Assembly (NCBI GenBank): GCA_041987545.1
Contig: JBHIWH010000007.1
Span: 62,001 to 126,000 of the forward strand
DNA length: 64,000 bases
Reading direction: 5' to 3'
Source: JAJRXR01 sp041987545
GTDB taxonomy: Bacteria; Planctomycetota; Phycisphaerae; Phycisphaerales; UBA1924
Part shown: one piece after another, positions 47,175 to 55,982 of the stretch
Position numbering within the stretch: position 1 is the first letter of the stretch
Layout: each line of letters begins with the position of its first letter
Notes under the pieces: model-generated
Seen by the model: only the letters and a program-made list of their open reading frames with translations
Databases searched by the model: none
What the model was told of the DNA's origin: nothing
Program-made: the position numbers and the translations under genes

Positions 47175-48458
47175 TCAGCCGCTCTGCAGACTCTCGAGCA
47201 TCGCCACCATGGGCATGAACATCGCCACGACGATCGTGCCGACCATGCCGCCCAGGATCACGATCATCAGGGGCTCGATCAGCTTCGTCAGCGACTGCAC
47301 CGCGACGTCGACTTCCTCGTCGTAGTTGTCCGCGATCTTCAGGAGCATCGCGTCCATGTCGCCCGACTCCTCGCCGACGTCCACCATGTTCACCACGATC
47401 GCGTCGCACGTCTTGGACTCGCGCAGCGGCTGGGCAAAGCTCTCGCCCTCGCGGATCGAGTCGTGCACCTTCTGCAGCGCCCGCTCGAACACGTAGTTGC
47501 CGCAGGTCTCCTTCGTGATCGTGACGGCCTCGAGGATCGGCACGCCCGCGGAGATCAGCGTGCCCAGCGTCCGCGTGAACCGCGCGATCGTGGACTTCTT
47601 GATCAGCCCGCCGAAGATCGGGATCCAGAGCATCAGGATGTCGGTCACCGCACGCCCGGGGCCGGCCTTCCGGATCAGCTTGAACAGGATGAAGATCGCC
47701 GGGATGCCCACGATCAGGAACAGCCAGCCCGGGTACTGCTGGCCCGGGATCTGGCCCACGAACCAGCGGCTCGTGTTGATCATCATCACCGTGATGCCGG
47801 GCAGCTCCACGCCGAAGTCCGCGAAGATCTCTTCGAACTTCGGGATGATGAAGATCATGATCGCCGCCAGGATGCCCAGCGCCACCATGACCACCACCGC
47901 CGGGTAGATCAGCGCACCCTTGATCCGGCGCTTCAGCCGCTCGCTCTTCTCCATGAACTCGGCCAGACGCTGCAGGATGATGTCCAACACGCCGCCGATC
48001 TCGCCCGCGTTGACCATCTTCGTGTACAGGCGGTTGAACGCCTTCGGGTACTTGGCCATCGACTCGCTCAGCGAGCTGCCGCCCTCGACCTCCTCCACCA
48101 CGCCCTGCAGCACGTTCTTCATCAGGCCCGGCTTCTGCTGCTGCTCGAGGATCTGCAAAGACCGGAGCAGCGGCAGGCCCGCGTCCTGGAGCGTGGACAG
48201 CTGACGCGTGAACGTCGTCAGGTGCTTCTGCTTCACCTTCCCGATCGCGAAGCCGCCGCCCTTCTTCTTTTTCTTCTTCTTGGCGCCCGCGCCGCCGCCG
48301 GCCTCCCCCTTGGCCTTGCCCTTCTGAGCGCGCACCGACGTCGGGAAGTACCCCTGGCTCTTGATCCGCTGGATCGCGTCCTCGCTCGAGTCGGCCTCGA
48401 TCGTCCCCTTCTGGGACTTGCCAGCCGCGTTCAGCGCCTCGTAGGTAAACGTCGCCAT
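47175..48458 (-). CDS. gspF: GspF/PilC inner-membrane platform protein (locus 2)
   Basis: This 427-residue protein has both GspF domains (about 80-205 and 285-410) and three clear membrane segments near 180-205, 235-255 and 385-410. The N-terminal domain begins ATFTYEALNAAGK, and a run of seven lysines near 60-66 followed by three glycines forms a basic linker in front of the first repeat. The second domain contains FTRTLGTLISAGVPILEA and the GEESGDMDAML pattern. It lies 43 bases after the PilB gene. It would anchor the pseudopilus/pilus base and rotate with the ATPases. Confidence 0.93.
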   Translation of the reverse strand: MATFTYEALNAAGKSQKGTIEADSSEDAIQRIKSQGYFPTSVRAQKGKAKGEAGGGAGAKKKKKKKGGGFAIGKVKQKHLTTFTRQLSTLQDAGLPLLRSLQILEQQQKPGLMKNVLQGVVEEVEGGSSLSESMAKYPKAFNRLYTKMVNAGEIGGVLDIILQRLAEFMEKSERLKRRIKGALIYPAVVVMVALGILAAIMIFIIPKFEEIFADFGVELPGITVMMINTSRWFVGQIPGQQYPGWLFLIVGIPAIFILFKLIRKAGPGRAVTDILMLWIPIFGGLIKKSTIARFTRTLGTLISAGVPILEAVTITKETCGNYVFERALQKVHDSIREGESFAQPLRESKTCDAIVVNMVDVGEESGDMDAMLLKIADNYDEEVDVAVQSLTKLIEPLMIVILGGMVGTIVVAMFMPMVAMLESLQSG

Positions 48459-48501
48459 GGTCTGTGCTTCCTCGCGCCCGGGCCCGGGGCCCGGCGCCGG
48501 G

Positions 48502-50256
48502 TCATTCTTCGCTCAGGGTCTCGCGGACGACCTCGTCGATCGTCGTCTGCCCCTCGTAGATCGCCAGCAGGCCGCTCTCGCGGAGCGAACGCATCCCGCG
48601 CCGCCTGGCGAAATCGCGCAGCGTCGATGTGGACGCCTCCTTCATCACCAGCTCGCGCATGTCGTCGTCCATCGACATGATCTCGAAGAGCGCCATCCGC
48701 CCCTTGTAGCCCGAGCCGTTGCACTTGTCGCACCCGCGCCCCCGGTTGAACGTCCGCCCCTTCACGTCCTCGGGCAGGAGGTCGAGCTCCATCAGCTCCT
48801 CCTCGCTGGGCGTGTACTCCTCCTTGCACCCCTTGCAGATCGTCCGCACCAGGCGCTGCGCCACGATCCCCTCGATCGTCGCCGTCAGCAGGAAGGGCTC
48901 GAGCCCGAGGTCCACCAGCCGGATGATCGAGCTGGGCGCGTCGTTGGTGTGCAGCGTCGAGAGCACGAGGTGGCCCGTCAGCGACGCCTGGACCGCGATC
49001 TGCGCGGTCTCCAGGTCGCGGATCTCGCCCACCAGGATCACGTCCGGGTCCTGTCGCAGGAACGAACGCAGACACTTGGCGAACGTCAGCCCCACGTCCG
49101 GGTTGATCTGGCACTGGCACAGCCCGTCGATGTCGTACTCGACCGGGTCCTCGCTCGTCAGGATCTTCGTCTCGATGTCGTTCAGCTCGGCCAGAGCCGC
49201 GTACAGCGTCGTCGTCTTGCCCGAACCCGTCGGGCCCGTCACGATCACGATCCCGTTGGGCTTCTTGATCAGATGGCGGAAACGCGCCAGGTCGTCGTCG
49301 CGGAACCCCACCCGGTCCAGCTCCAGTTGCACGTTCGACCGGTCGAGCACACGCATGACCACGCTCTCGCCGTAGATCGTCGGCAGCACCGCCACGCGCA
49401 GGTCCACCGGGTTCCCGCCCACCTTCAGCTCGATGCGGCCGTCCTGCGGCAACCGCCGCTCGGCGATGTCCATCTCCGACATCACCTTGATGCGGCTCAC
49501 GATCGCCGGGCCCAGGTGCTTCGGTGGCGGCACCATCTCGTACAGCACCCCGTCGATCCGGTACCGCATCTTGAACTCGTTCTCGAACGGCTCGAAGTGG
49601 ATGTCCGACGCCCGGTCCCGGATCGCCTGCAGCAGCACCAGGTTCAGCAGCTTGATGACCTGGTTGTCCTCCGCGGCCTCCATCACCGCGTCCAGGTCGA
49701 TCGACTGCCCGCGGTCCGCCAGCCCGTCGAACTTGTGGTCCTCGCTCAGCGCGCTGACCACGTCCACCACCGACTCCTGCTTCGCGTAGTGCTTGGCCAG
49801 CAGCGCGTCGATCGCCCCCGCGTCCGCGACCACCGCCTCCACGTCGAAGTTCATCAGCAGACGCAGGTCGTCCACCGCCTGGAAGTTGTCCGGGCTCTTC
49901 AGGGCGACCTTCAGCTTCCGCCCCTTCGCGTGGTACTCGATCGGCACCACGCCGTACGCCTGGGCGTTCTCCGACGGGATCGACCCGATCGTCTCCTCGT
50001 CCAGCTCGATCCCGGACAGGTCCACGTACTCCATCCCGGCCTGGCCTGCCAGGGCCGCGTCGACGTCCTTCTGCGTGCAGTACCCCAGCTCGACCAGCAG
50101 CTGCCCGATCGGCGCCTTGCGGGTCTTCTGCACCGCCAGCGCCTCGTGCACCTGCTCCCGGGTCACGCGGCCCATCTTCGTGAGCACGCGACCGAGCTTT
50201 CGCCCCTTGAGCTCCGAGGGGCCGACCGTCGGAGTTGAGCCGCTGCTGCTGGCCAT
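48502..50256 (-). CDS. pilB: PilB/GspE assembly ATPase (locus 2)
   Basis: This 584-residue assembly ATPase has N-terminal GspE domains (about 18-75 and 85-160), Walker A GPTGSGKTT (341-349), Asp box EDPVEY, Walker B LVGEIRD (408-414) and TLHTND His-box. The four zinc cysteines (474, 477, 509, 512) are present. A GGGAG ribosome site precedes the ATG at 50256. It is led by an AT-rich promoter region and heads the pilB-gspF-pseudopilin run. Retraction is presumably provided by PilT upstream. Confidence 0.93.
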   Translation of the reverse strand: MASSSGSTPTVGPSELKGRKLGRVLTKMGRVTREQVHEALAVQKTRKAPIGQLLVELGYCTQKDVDAALAGQAGMEYVDLSGIELDEETIGSIPSENAQAYGVVPIEYHAKGRKLKVALKSPDNFQAVDDLRLLMNFDVEAVVADAGAIDALLAKHYAKQESVVDVVSALSEDHKFDGLADRGQSIDLDAVMEAAEDNQVIKLLNLVLLQAIRDRASDIHFEPFENEFKMRYRIDGVLYEMVPPPKHLGPAIVSRIKVMSEMDIAERRLPQDGRIELKVGGNPVDLRVAVLPTIYGESVVMRVLDRSNVQLELDRVGFRDDDLARFRHLIKKPNGIVIVTGPTGSGKTTTLYAALAELNDIETKILTSEDPVEYDIDGLCQCQINPDVGLTFAKCLRSFLRQDPDVILVGEIRDLETAQIAVQASLTGHLVLSTLHTNDAPSSIIRLVDLGLEPFLLTATIEGIVAQRLVRTICKGCKEEYTPSEEELMELDLLPEDVKGRTFNRGRGCDKCNGSGYKGRMALFEIMSMDDDMRELVMKEASTSTLRDFARRRGMRSLRESGLLAIYEGQTTIDEVVRETLSEE

Positions 50257-50390
50257 GGATCACCGCTCCCGGCCCGGGCCGCCTCGGCGTCCGCCGAGCA
50301 CCCGGGCCTATTCGATATCTTCGCGGACGTTCGGGTCCCAGTTCATCCCAGGAACCGCTTCAGAACGCCGAAATCAAATACGACACATGG

Positions 50391-50417
50391 ATTATGCCGT
50401 ATGAGAATACCAATCAA
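50391..50417 (-). promoter_or_regulatory. Putative sigma-70 promoter upstream of pilB
   Basis: On the minus strand TTGATT (50417-50412) and CATAAT (50396-50391) are separated by 15 bases, in an AT-rich patch that contrasts with the surrounding GC-rich DNA. It would start a transcript about 125 bases before the pilB ATG. The short spacer lowers confidence. Confidence 0.45.
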
Positions 50418-50455
50418 ACATCGAACTTTTTGTTGCCCGATGCCCGATCACATCC

Positions 50456-51592
50456 CTACTCGTCCTTGTCCTTGCCGTCTCCGCCGCCCTCGGTCTCGGC
50501 AAGCTCGGGCCGCTCGATCGTTGCGCCCGCCGCGTGGACCTTGTTCCACATCTGCGGCTGGTTCTTGCACTTATCGATCATCTCCTCGGCGGCGATCATG
50601 CCCCGGGAGTACAGCGACCACAGGTGGTCGTCCAGCAACTGCATGCCGTACTTCTTGCCCGTCTGGATCATCGAGTCGATCCGGAAGCTCTTGTTGTCGC
50701 GGATCAGGTTCGAGATCGCCGGCGTGATGACCAGGAACTCGTAGGCCGCCACCATCCCCTTGGTGTCCACCCGGGTCAGGAGCACCTGGGACAGGATCGA
50801 GATCAGGGCCGTCGACAGTTGCACCCTGATCTGGTTCTGCTGGTCCACCGGGAAGGCGTCCACGAGGCGGTCGATCGTCTTGGCGGCCCCCGTCGTGTGG
50901 AGGGTGCCGAACACGAGGTGGCCCGTCTCGGCCGCCCTCACCGCCGCCTCGATCGTCTCCAGGTCACGCATCTCGCCCACCAGGATCACGTCCGGGTCCT
51001 GGCGGAGGGCCCGCCGCAGAGCCTCGGCGAAGCTGGGCACGTCGTTGCCCACCTCACGCTGGTTCACGATCGACTTCTTGTGCACGTGGTAGTACTCGAT
51101 CGGGTCTTCCATCGTGACGATGTGCCGATCCATGTACGTGTTCACGTAGTCGATCATCGTCGCCAGCGACGTCGTCTTGCCCGAGCCGGTCGGGCCCGTG
51201 ACCAGGAACAGACCTCTGGGCCGCCTGATCAGATCGCGGCACATGTCCGGCAGGCCGATCTGCTCGAACGTGAGCAGCTTGTTCGGGATCTGGCGAAGGA
51301 CGATCGCGATGTCGCCGCGCTGCCTGAACACACTCACGCGGAAACGGGCCGCGTCGCCATAGGCGAAGCCGAAGTCGGTGCCGCCCTCCTCCTGCAGCTC
51401 CTGCTGGTTCCGCTCGGGGGTGATCGACTTCATGAGGCCGACCATGTCGTCCGAGTCCAGGACCTTGGTCTGGAGGTTGCGGAGCCCGCCGTGCAGGCGG
51501 ATGGTCGGCTGGCGCCCCACCGTCAGGTGGAGGTCGCTGGCGCCGGTCCGCACGACCGTGTCGAGCAGGCGATCGATCTGCATCGTTGACAT
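50456..51592 (-). CDS. pilT: Type IV pilus retraction ATPase PilT
   Basis: This 378-residue ATPase has the short PilT N-terminal PAS-like domain (GASDLHLTVGRQP), Walker A GPTGSGKTT (133-141), Asp box EDPIEYYH, Walker B GEMRDLET and the PilT-specific AISNLIRDNK segment close to the usual AIRNLIRE. It disassembles pili and so favours a true type IV pilus reading of locus 2. The C-terminus ends in an acidic/Gly tail. It lies 18 bases downstream of a second GspE/PilB gene. Confidence 0.94.
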   Translation of the reverse strand: MSTMQIDRLLDTVVRTGASDLHLTVGRQPTIRLHGGLRNLQTKVLDSDDMVGLMKSITPERNQQELQEEGGTDFGFAYGDAARFRVSVFRQRGDIAIVLRQIPNKLLTFEQIGLPDMCRDLIRRPRGLFLVTGPTGSGKTTSLATMIDYVNTYMDRHIVTMEDPIEYYHVHKKSIVNQREVGNDVPSFAEALRRALRQDPDVILVGEMRDLETIEAAVRAAETGHLVFGTLHTTGAAKTIDRLVDAFPVDQQNQIRVQLSTALISILSQVLLTRVDTKGMVAAYEFLVITPAISNLIRDNKSFRIDSMIQTGKKYGMQLLDDHLWSLYSRGMIAAEEMIDKCKNQPQMWNKVHAAGATIERPELAETEGGGDGKDKDE

Positions 51593-51610
51593 GGGGCGTT
51601 CCCTCGTGCC

Positions 51611-53338
51611 TTACTCGGTGGACTGGTCGTCCACGACCTGGCTGACGCGCGCGATCTCCTCAGGGGTCGTCACGCCGTTGAGCACCTTGATCTTCCCGTC
51701 CTCGACCAGCGGCCGCATCCCCGAGGACAGCGCCGCCTTCCGCAGCTCCGAGACCTGGGCCCGGTTGAACGCCAGCTCCCGGATCTCGTTGTTCATCAGC
51801 ATCATCTCGAAGATGGCCTTCCGCCCCTTGTACCCGCCGGGCGCCTCGTCCGAGGGCACCGCCTTGTACACGCGGCCCAGCGCCTCCTCGGTGCTCAGCC
51901 CGATCAGGTTCAGGTACTTCGGGTCCAGGTCGTCCTTCTCCGCCAGCTGCTTGCTCTTGGCCAGCACCCGGATCAGACGCTGGGCCATCACCGCCTGGAT
52001 CGACGAGGCGACCAGGAACGGCTTGATCCCCATGTCCGTCAGTCGCGTGATCGCGCTGGGCGCGTCGTTCGTGTGCAGCGTCGAGAACACCAGGTGGCCC
52101 GTCAGCGCCGCCTGGATCGCGATCTCGCCGACTTCCCGGTCGCGGATCTCGCCCACCAGGATGACGTTGGGCGCCTGACGCAGCATCGACCGCAGGATCG
52201 CCGGGAACGTCAGCCCGATCCCCTCGCGGACCTGGCACTGGTTGATCCCGTCGAAGTTGTACTCGACCGGGTCCTCGGCCGTGATGATCTTCCGGTCGGG
52301 CCTGTTCAGGACGTCCAGCGCCGAGTACAGCGTCGTCGTCTTGCCCGAGCCCGTGGGCCCGGTGACCAGGAAGATGCCGTTCGGGCGGCGGATGATCTTG
52401 TTGAAGATCTCCAGGTTGTCGGCCTCGAAGCCGAGGTTCTCGAGGCCGATCCGCACCGCGTCGGGCCGCAGGATACGAAGCACCACCGACTCGCCGTGGT
52501 ACGCCGGGCACGCCGAGACGCGGAAGTCGATCTGCGTCTCGTCCACCTCGATCTTGATCCGCCCGTCCTGCGGGATCCGCTTCTCGGCGATGTTCATCCC
52601 CGCCATCAGCTTCACGCGCGAGAGCATCGAGTTCTGCATCCGCTTGGGCAGGTTGTCGCGCTCCTGGCACACGCCGTCGATCCGGTACCGCAGCCGCACC
52701 CGGTCGTTCATCGGCTCCAGGTGGATATCGCTCGCCCGCTTGCGGACCGCCTCGTGCAGGATCCGGTTGCACAGCTTGACGACCGGCGCGTCCTCGCTGG
52801 CCACGTCGATCGACCGGTCCATCGACCGGTCCACCGAGCGGTCGATCGTCCGGTCGATCGAGTCGGTGACCAGCGTCTCGCTGTCGTCCACCATCTTGGG
52901 CTCGGTCTTCACCTCGCCCTCGATGAACCGCCTGATCTGCCCGCGGCTGGCGATCCGGGGCTCCAGCTCCGTGTTCAGCCGGAACCGGAGGTTGTCCAGC
53001 AGCTCCAGATCCATCGGATCGTGGATGATCAGCCGCATCTTTCCGTTCTTTACGCCCATCGGCAGGACGTGGAACTTCTTGATCAGGCCCTCGTCCAGCG
53101 CCTTCTTGTCGACCTGCTCGCCGACGCCCGGCGCGCCCAGATCGACGTACTCCATGCCGAACTGCTTGGCCAGGCCCTGGGCGACCTGCTCCTCGGTCGC
53201 CAGCCCCGCCTCGACCAGCGCCTCGCCGATCCGCTTGCCGGAGGTCTTAGCTTCCTTGGCCACCTTGTCGGCCTGCTTCTGATCGACCACGCCCATCTCG
53301 GCGAGGATCTGCCCGAGGTTCTTCCGAGATCGTGCCAT
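51611..53338 (-). CDS. Divergent GspE/PilB ATPase without zinc site
   Basis: This 575-residue protein has the GspE N-domain repeats, then a linker made of four-residue S-x-D-R repeats (160-178), Walker A GPTGSGKTT (327-335), the EDPVEY Asp box and Walker B LVGEIRD. It differs from the other two assembly ATPases in two ways. No cysteine pairs for zinc exist in the C-terminal part, where VLAKSKQLAEKDD replaces them. The usual LRQDPD before Walker B reads LRQAPN. It may be an accessory or specialised motor. The start ATG at 53338 is followed directly by the N-domain. Confidence 0.88.
   Translation of the reverse strand: MARSRKNLGQILAEMGVVDQKQADKVAKEAKTSGKRIGEALVEAGLATEEQVAQGLAKQFGMEYVDLGAPGVGEQVDKKALDEGLIKKFHVLPMGVKNGKMRLIIHDPMDLELLDNLRFRLNTELEPRIASRGQIRRFIEGEVKTEPKMVDDSETLVTDSIDRTIDRSVDRSMDRSIDVASEDAPVVKLCNRILHEAVRKRASDIHLEPMNDRVRLRYRIDGVCQERDNLPKRMQNSMLSRVKLMAGMNIAEKRIPQDGRIKIEVDETQIDFRVSACPAYHGESVVLRILRPDAVRIGLENLGFEADNLEIFNKIIRRPNGIFLVTGPTGSGKTTTLYSALDVLNRPDRKIITAEDPVEYNFDGINQCQVREGIGLTFPAILRSMLRQAPNVILVGEIRDREVGEIAIQAALTGHLVFSTLHTNDAPSAITRLTDMGIKPFLVASSIQAVMAQRLIRVLAKSKQLAEKDDLDPKYLNLIGLSTEEALGRVYKAVPSDEAPGGYKGRKAIFEMMLMNNEIRELAFNRAQVSELRKAALSSGMRPLVEDGKIKVLNGVTTPEEIARVSQVVDDQSTE
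52805..52861 (-). repeat. Tandem 12-base repeat coding S-x-D-R
   Basis: About four and a half imperfect 12-base units encode SIDR, TIDR, SVDR, SMDR and SID in the linker of the divergent ATPase. The units alternate CGGTC and GATCGA/CATCGA elements. It likely arose by slippage and gives an alternating-charge linker. Confidence 0.8.
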
Positions 53339-53407
53339 AGCGCTCGTTCGCGTCCTGCCCTTGCCGAGTACCCCGCCTCGTCCCACCACCGCACGGCGCG
53401 GCGGGAG

Positions 53408-53413
53408 ACTATA
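53408..53413 (-). promoter_or_regulatory. Putative -10 box (TATAGT) upstream of the divergent ATPase gene
   Basis: TATAGT reads on the minus strand 70 bases before the ATG at 53338, in the 242-base gap between the divergent ATPase and coaB. No convincing -35 partner is found. The rest of this gap has no gene I can support. Confidence 0.3.
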
Positions 53414-53580
53414 GCGAACGACCACTCCCCAATCAGATCCCGAATCGACCCCGAGGCCCGCCGCGGCACGCCGCGACGCCGACCTCCCCCACCGGGTCCG
53501 CGATGATACGGCCCGGGACCCGCGGCCGTTCCGCCCGCCGCGAAGGCGCCGACGACTTTCGCGCGTACCTTTCTCTACGC

Positions 53581-54285
53581 ATGCGACGGCCCACCCCACC
53601 CTCCCTGCTCGTCACCGCCGGCCCCACCCACGAGCCGATCGACGCCGTCCGCTACATCGCCAACCGGTCGTCGGGGCGGATGGGCTGCGCGATCGCCGAC
53701 GCCGCCGCCGCGCGAGGCTGGCCCGTCCACCTCCTGCTCGGCCCTGCCGCGACCGCGCCCTCCAGCCCGGCCGTCCGGGTCGAGCGGTTCTCGAGCACCC
53801 AGGACCTGGCCGACCTGCTCGACGCCCGGGCGCCCCTGCACGACGTGCTCGTGATGGCCGCCGCCGTCGCCGACTACCGACCGGCGCCGTCCGCGGCCCA
53901 GCGGCTGGGCAAGATCGGGCGGGGCGAGGGGACCCTGCACCTCGCCCTCGAGCCGACGCCCGACCTGCTCGCGGGCGCCTCGGCGCACAAGCGGCCTGAC
54001 CAGGTGTTCGTGGGCTTCGCCCTCGAGCCCCGCGACCGGCTGGACGAGGCCGCCGCCGCGAAGCTTGAGCGGAAACGCGTCGATCTGCTGGTCGCCAATC
54101 CCCTCGAGACCATGGACGCGGCGGACGTCGAGGCGACGCTCCTGCGCCCAAGCCCCGGCGCCCGACCGACGGCCGATCGCCTCGACCCGATGAGCAAGGA
54201 GGCGTTCGCCGAGCGGTTGCTGGACGTGATCGAGGCGATCCGACGCGACCGGGCGCCCGCGGCGGCGAACAATCGCCTCCCGTGA
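53581..54285 (+). CDS. coaB: Phosphopantothenate-cysteine ligase domain protein (CoaB)
   Basis: This 234-residue protein matches the CoaB half of the CoaBC coenzyme A biosynthesis enzyme. It begins with LLVTAGPTHEPIDAVRYI at about 9-26 and NRSSGRMG at 28-35, and has the conserved AAAVADYRP and a LALEPTPDLL segment. It joins phosphopantothenate to cysteine using a nucleotide triphosphate. The CoaC decarboxylase half is missing; if the organism has it, it is encoded elsewhere. The ATG at 53581 begins directly at the domain. Its stop overlaps the next gene's GTG start. Confidence 0.9.
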   Translation: MRRPTPPSLLVTAGPTHEPIDAVRYIANRSSGRMGCAIADAAAARGWPVHLLLGPAATAPSSPAVRVERFSSTQDLADLLDARAPLHDVLVMAAAVADYRPAPSAAQRLGKIGRGEGTLHLALEPTPDLLAGASAHKRPDQVFVGFALEPRDRLDEAAAAKLERKRVDLLVANPLETMDAADVEATLLRPSPGARPTADRLDPMSKEAFAERLLDVIEAIRRDRAPAAANNRLP

Positions 54286-55970
54286 ACCAACGCCCCTCAG
54301 ACCGACGCCCCCCAGATCGGCGGGGCCCCGACCGCAGAGGCCCGGGCCCGCGAGGCCCCGCGGGCCCGCCCAGAGGGCCGCGCCCGCCCGCGCGCCGGAC
54401 GCCCCCCCCGGGCGCGCCGCTGCCGGACAACGTCCGCGTCGTGTTCGAGGACGCCTGGCACATCGTGCTCGACAAGCCCGCCGGCCTCCCCGTCCGCGCC
54501 AAGGGCCAGCGTGCGTCGCTCGAGCGCATGGTCGAGCGGTACCTGCGTCTGTCGCGCGACAACGCACGCCCGAGCGTCGTGCACGAGCCCGACCAGGCCG
54601 CCTCGGGTCTCGTCGTCCTCGCCAAGCACCCCCGCGCGGCCGTCGAGCTCCGCAATCAGCTCGCCCCCCGCCGGCCGGGCCGCTCGTACATCGCCCTCGT
54701 GGGACCGCCCGCCGAGGGCCAGACCCCGCCGGACACGACGACGCTCCAGAGCGTGCTCGCCCCGTCGGCCCGTGGCGTGTCCGAGAGCGTCCCCACCGAC
54801 TCGACGCGCCCGCAGCCGCGGCACCGGCCCGCGGTCACGCACGTGCGCACCCTCCGGGTCGGCGAGGGCGGGGCGATGCTGCTGGCCAGGTGCGAGACCG
54901 ACGTGCCCTACCAGGTCCGCGCCCACCTGGCCGAGTCAGGCCGCCCGGTCGTCGGCGACCGCGCCTACTCGGGCCCCCGCCCCGACGTCGGCCGCGTCTG
55001 CCTCCACCTGAGCGAGCTGGTCTTCGGGCACCCCCGGACCGGGCAGACCGTCCGCTACCGCTCGCCGGCGCCCGCGCTGTTCGACGCGCTGCTCGAGGGC
55101 CGCGAGGACGCGGTGCGCACCGAAGTGACCGACGCCGAGGGGCGCCCCGCGGGCGAGACCTCCTGGGACCACGTCGCCGACTGGTACCAGCGCCTCCTGG
55201 CCGACCGCGGCTCGGACCACCACTCCCAGACGATCATCCCCGGCGCCCTCCGCCTGCTTGGCCCGCGCCCCGGCGAGCGCGTGCTCGACATCGCCTGCGG
55301 CCAGGGCGTGCTCGCACGAGCGATGCGAGACCGGAGTGACCTGGACGACGTTGGCTACGTCGGCGTGGACGCGGCGCCCGCGCTGATCGAGGCCGCCCGC
55401 GCCGCGGGGACGCCGGGCGCCGATTTCGTCGTCGGCGACGCGCGCGAGCTGGACGCCGCAGGACTCGAGCCCGGCTCCTTCGACGCCGCGGCCTGCGTGC
55501 TGGCGCTGATGAACATCGACCCGCTCGACGCCGCGGCCGCCTCCGCCGCGTCGATGCTCCGCCCCGGGGGGCGCCTCGTCGCCGTCGTCCTCCACCCCGC
55601 GTTCCGCTCGCCCGGGCGGACGCACTGGGGCTGGGCGCCATCGCCGATCGACGGCGCCCGGGTCCAGTTCCGCCGCGTTGACGCGTACTTGTCGGAGGAC
55701 AGCGCCGAGATCGTGATGAACCCGGGCGGCGCCTCGTCCGGGGCCGACCCGGTGACGACCGTGACGCACCTGCGCCCGATCGGGCGGTACGTCGGCGCGC
55801 TCGCCGGCGCCGGGCTCGTGATCGACGCTGTCGAAGAGTGGACGAGCGCGAGGACGAGCGAGCCCGGCCCCAACGCCGCCGAGGAGGACCGCGCCCGCGC
55901 GGAGATCCCCATGTTCCTGGCCATCCGGGCGGTCCGCCCGAGCCACCCGCCCGCCGCCCCGGCGAGCTAG
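54282..55970 (+). CDS. RluA-like pseudouridine synthase fused to class I SAM methyltransferase
   Basis: This 562-residue fusion begins with a Pro/Arg/Gly-rich 45-residue leader. A pseudouridine-synthase-like domain (about 50-270) follows, with the opening DAWHIVLDKPAGLPV and a catalytic-loop equivalent HEPDQAASG (101-109), where the family usually has HRLDxxTSG; the aspartate (D104) is kept but the arginine is not. The late motif reads YQVRAHL rather than HQIRVHL. Residues about 300-500 are a Rossmann methyltransferase with VLDIACGQG (334-342). It starts at GTG 54282 overlapping coaB. Both enzymatic functions are unproven, the first especially. Confidence 0.8.
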   Translation: MNQRPSDRRPPDRRGPDRRGPGPRGPAGPPRGPRPPARRTPPPGAPLPDNVRVVFEDAWHIVLDKPAGLPVRAKGQRASLERMVERYLRLSRDNARPSVVHEPDQAASGLVVLAKHPRAAVELRNQLAPRRPGRSYIALVGPPAEGQTPPDTTTLQSVLAPSARGVSESVPTDSTRPQPRHRPAVTHVRTLRVGEGGAMLLARCETDVPYQVRAHLAESGRPVVGDRAYSGPRPDVGRVCLHLSELVFGHPRTGQTVRYRSPAPALFDALLEGREDAVRTEVTDAEGRPAGETSWDHVADWYQRLLADRGSDHHSQTIIPGALRLLGPRPGERVLDIACGQGVLARAMRDRSDLDDVGYVGVDAAPALIEAARAAGTPGADFVVGDARELDAAGLEPGSFDAAACVLALMNIDPLDAAAASAASMLRPGGRLVAVVLHPAFRSPGRTHWGWAPSPIDGARVQFRRVDAYLSEDSAEIVMNPGGASSGADPVTTVTHLRPIGRYVGALAGAGLVIDAVEEWTSARTSEPGPNAAEEDRARAEIPMFLAIRAVRPSHPPAAPAS

Positions 55971-55982
55971 ACTTGGGCCAAC

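Noticed and set aside
48264..48284. Frameshift suspicion at the T/C-rich run in gspF
   Set aside because: The run encodes a lysine stretch in a linker, and the frame stays open with both GspF domains intact on either side.
52805..52861. CRISPR-like repeat
   Set aside because: The 12-base repeats are contiguous without spacers, and they encode an in-frame S-x-D-R linker.
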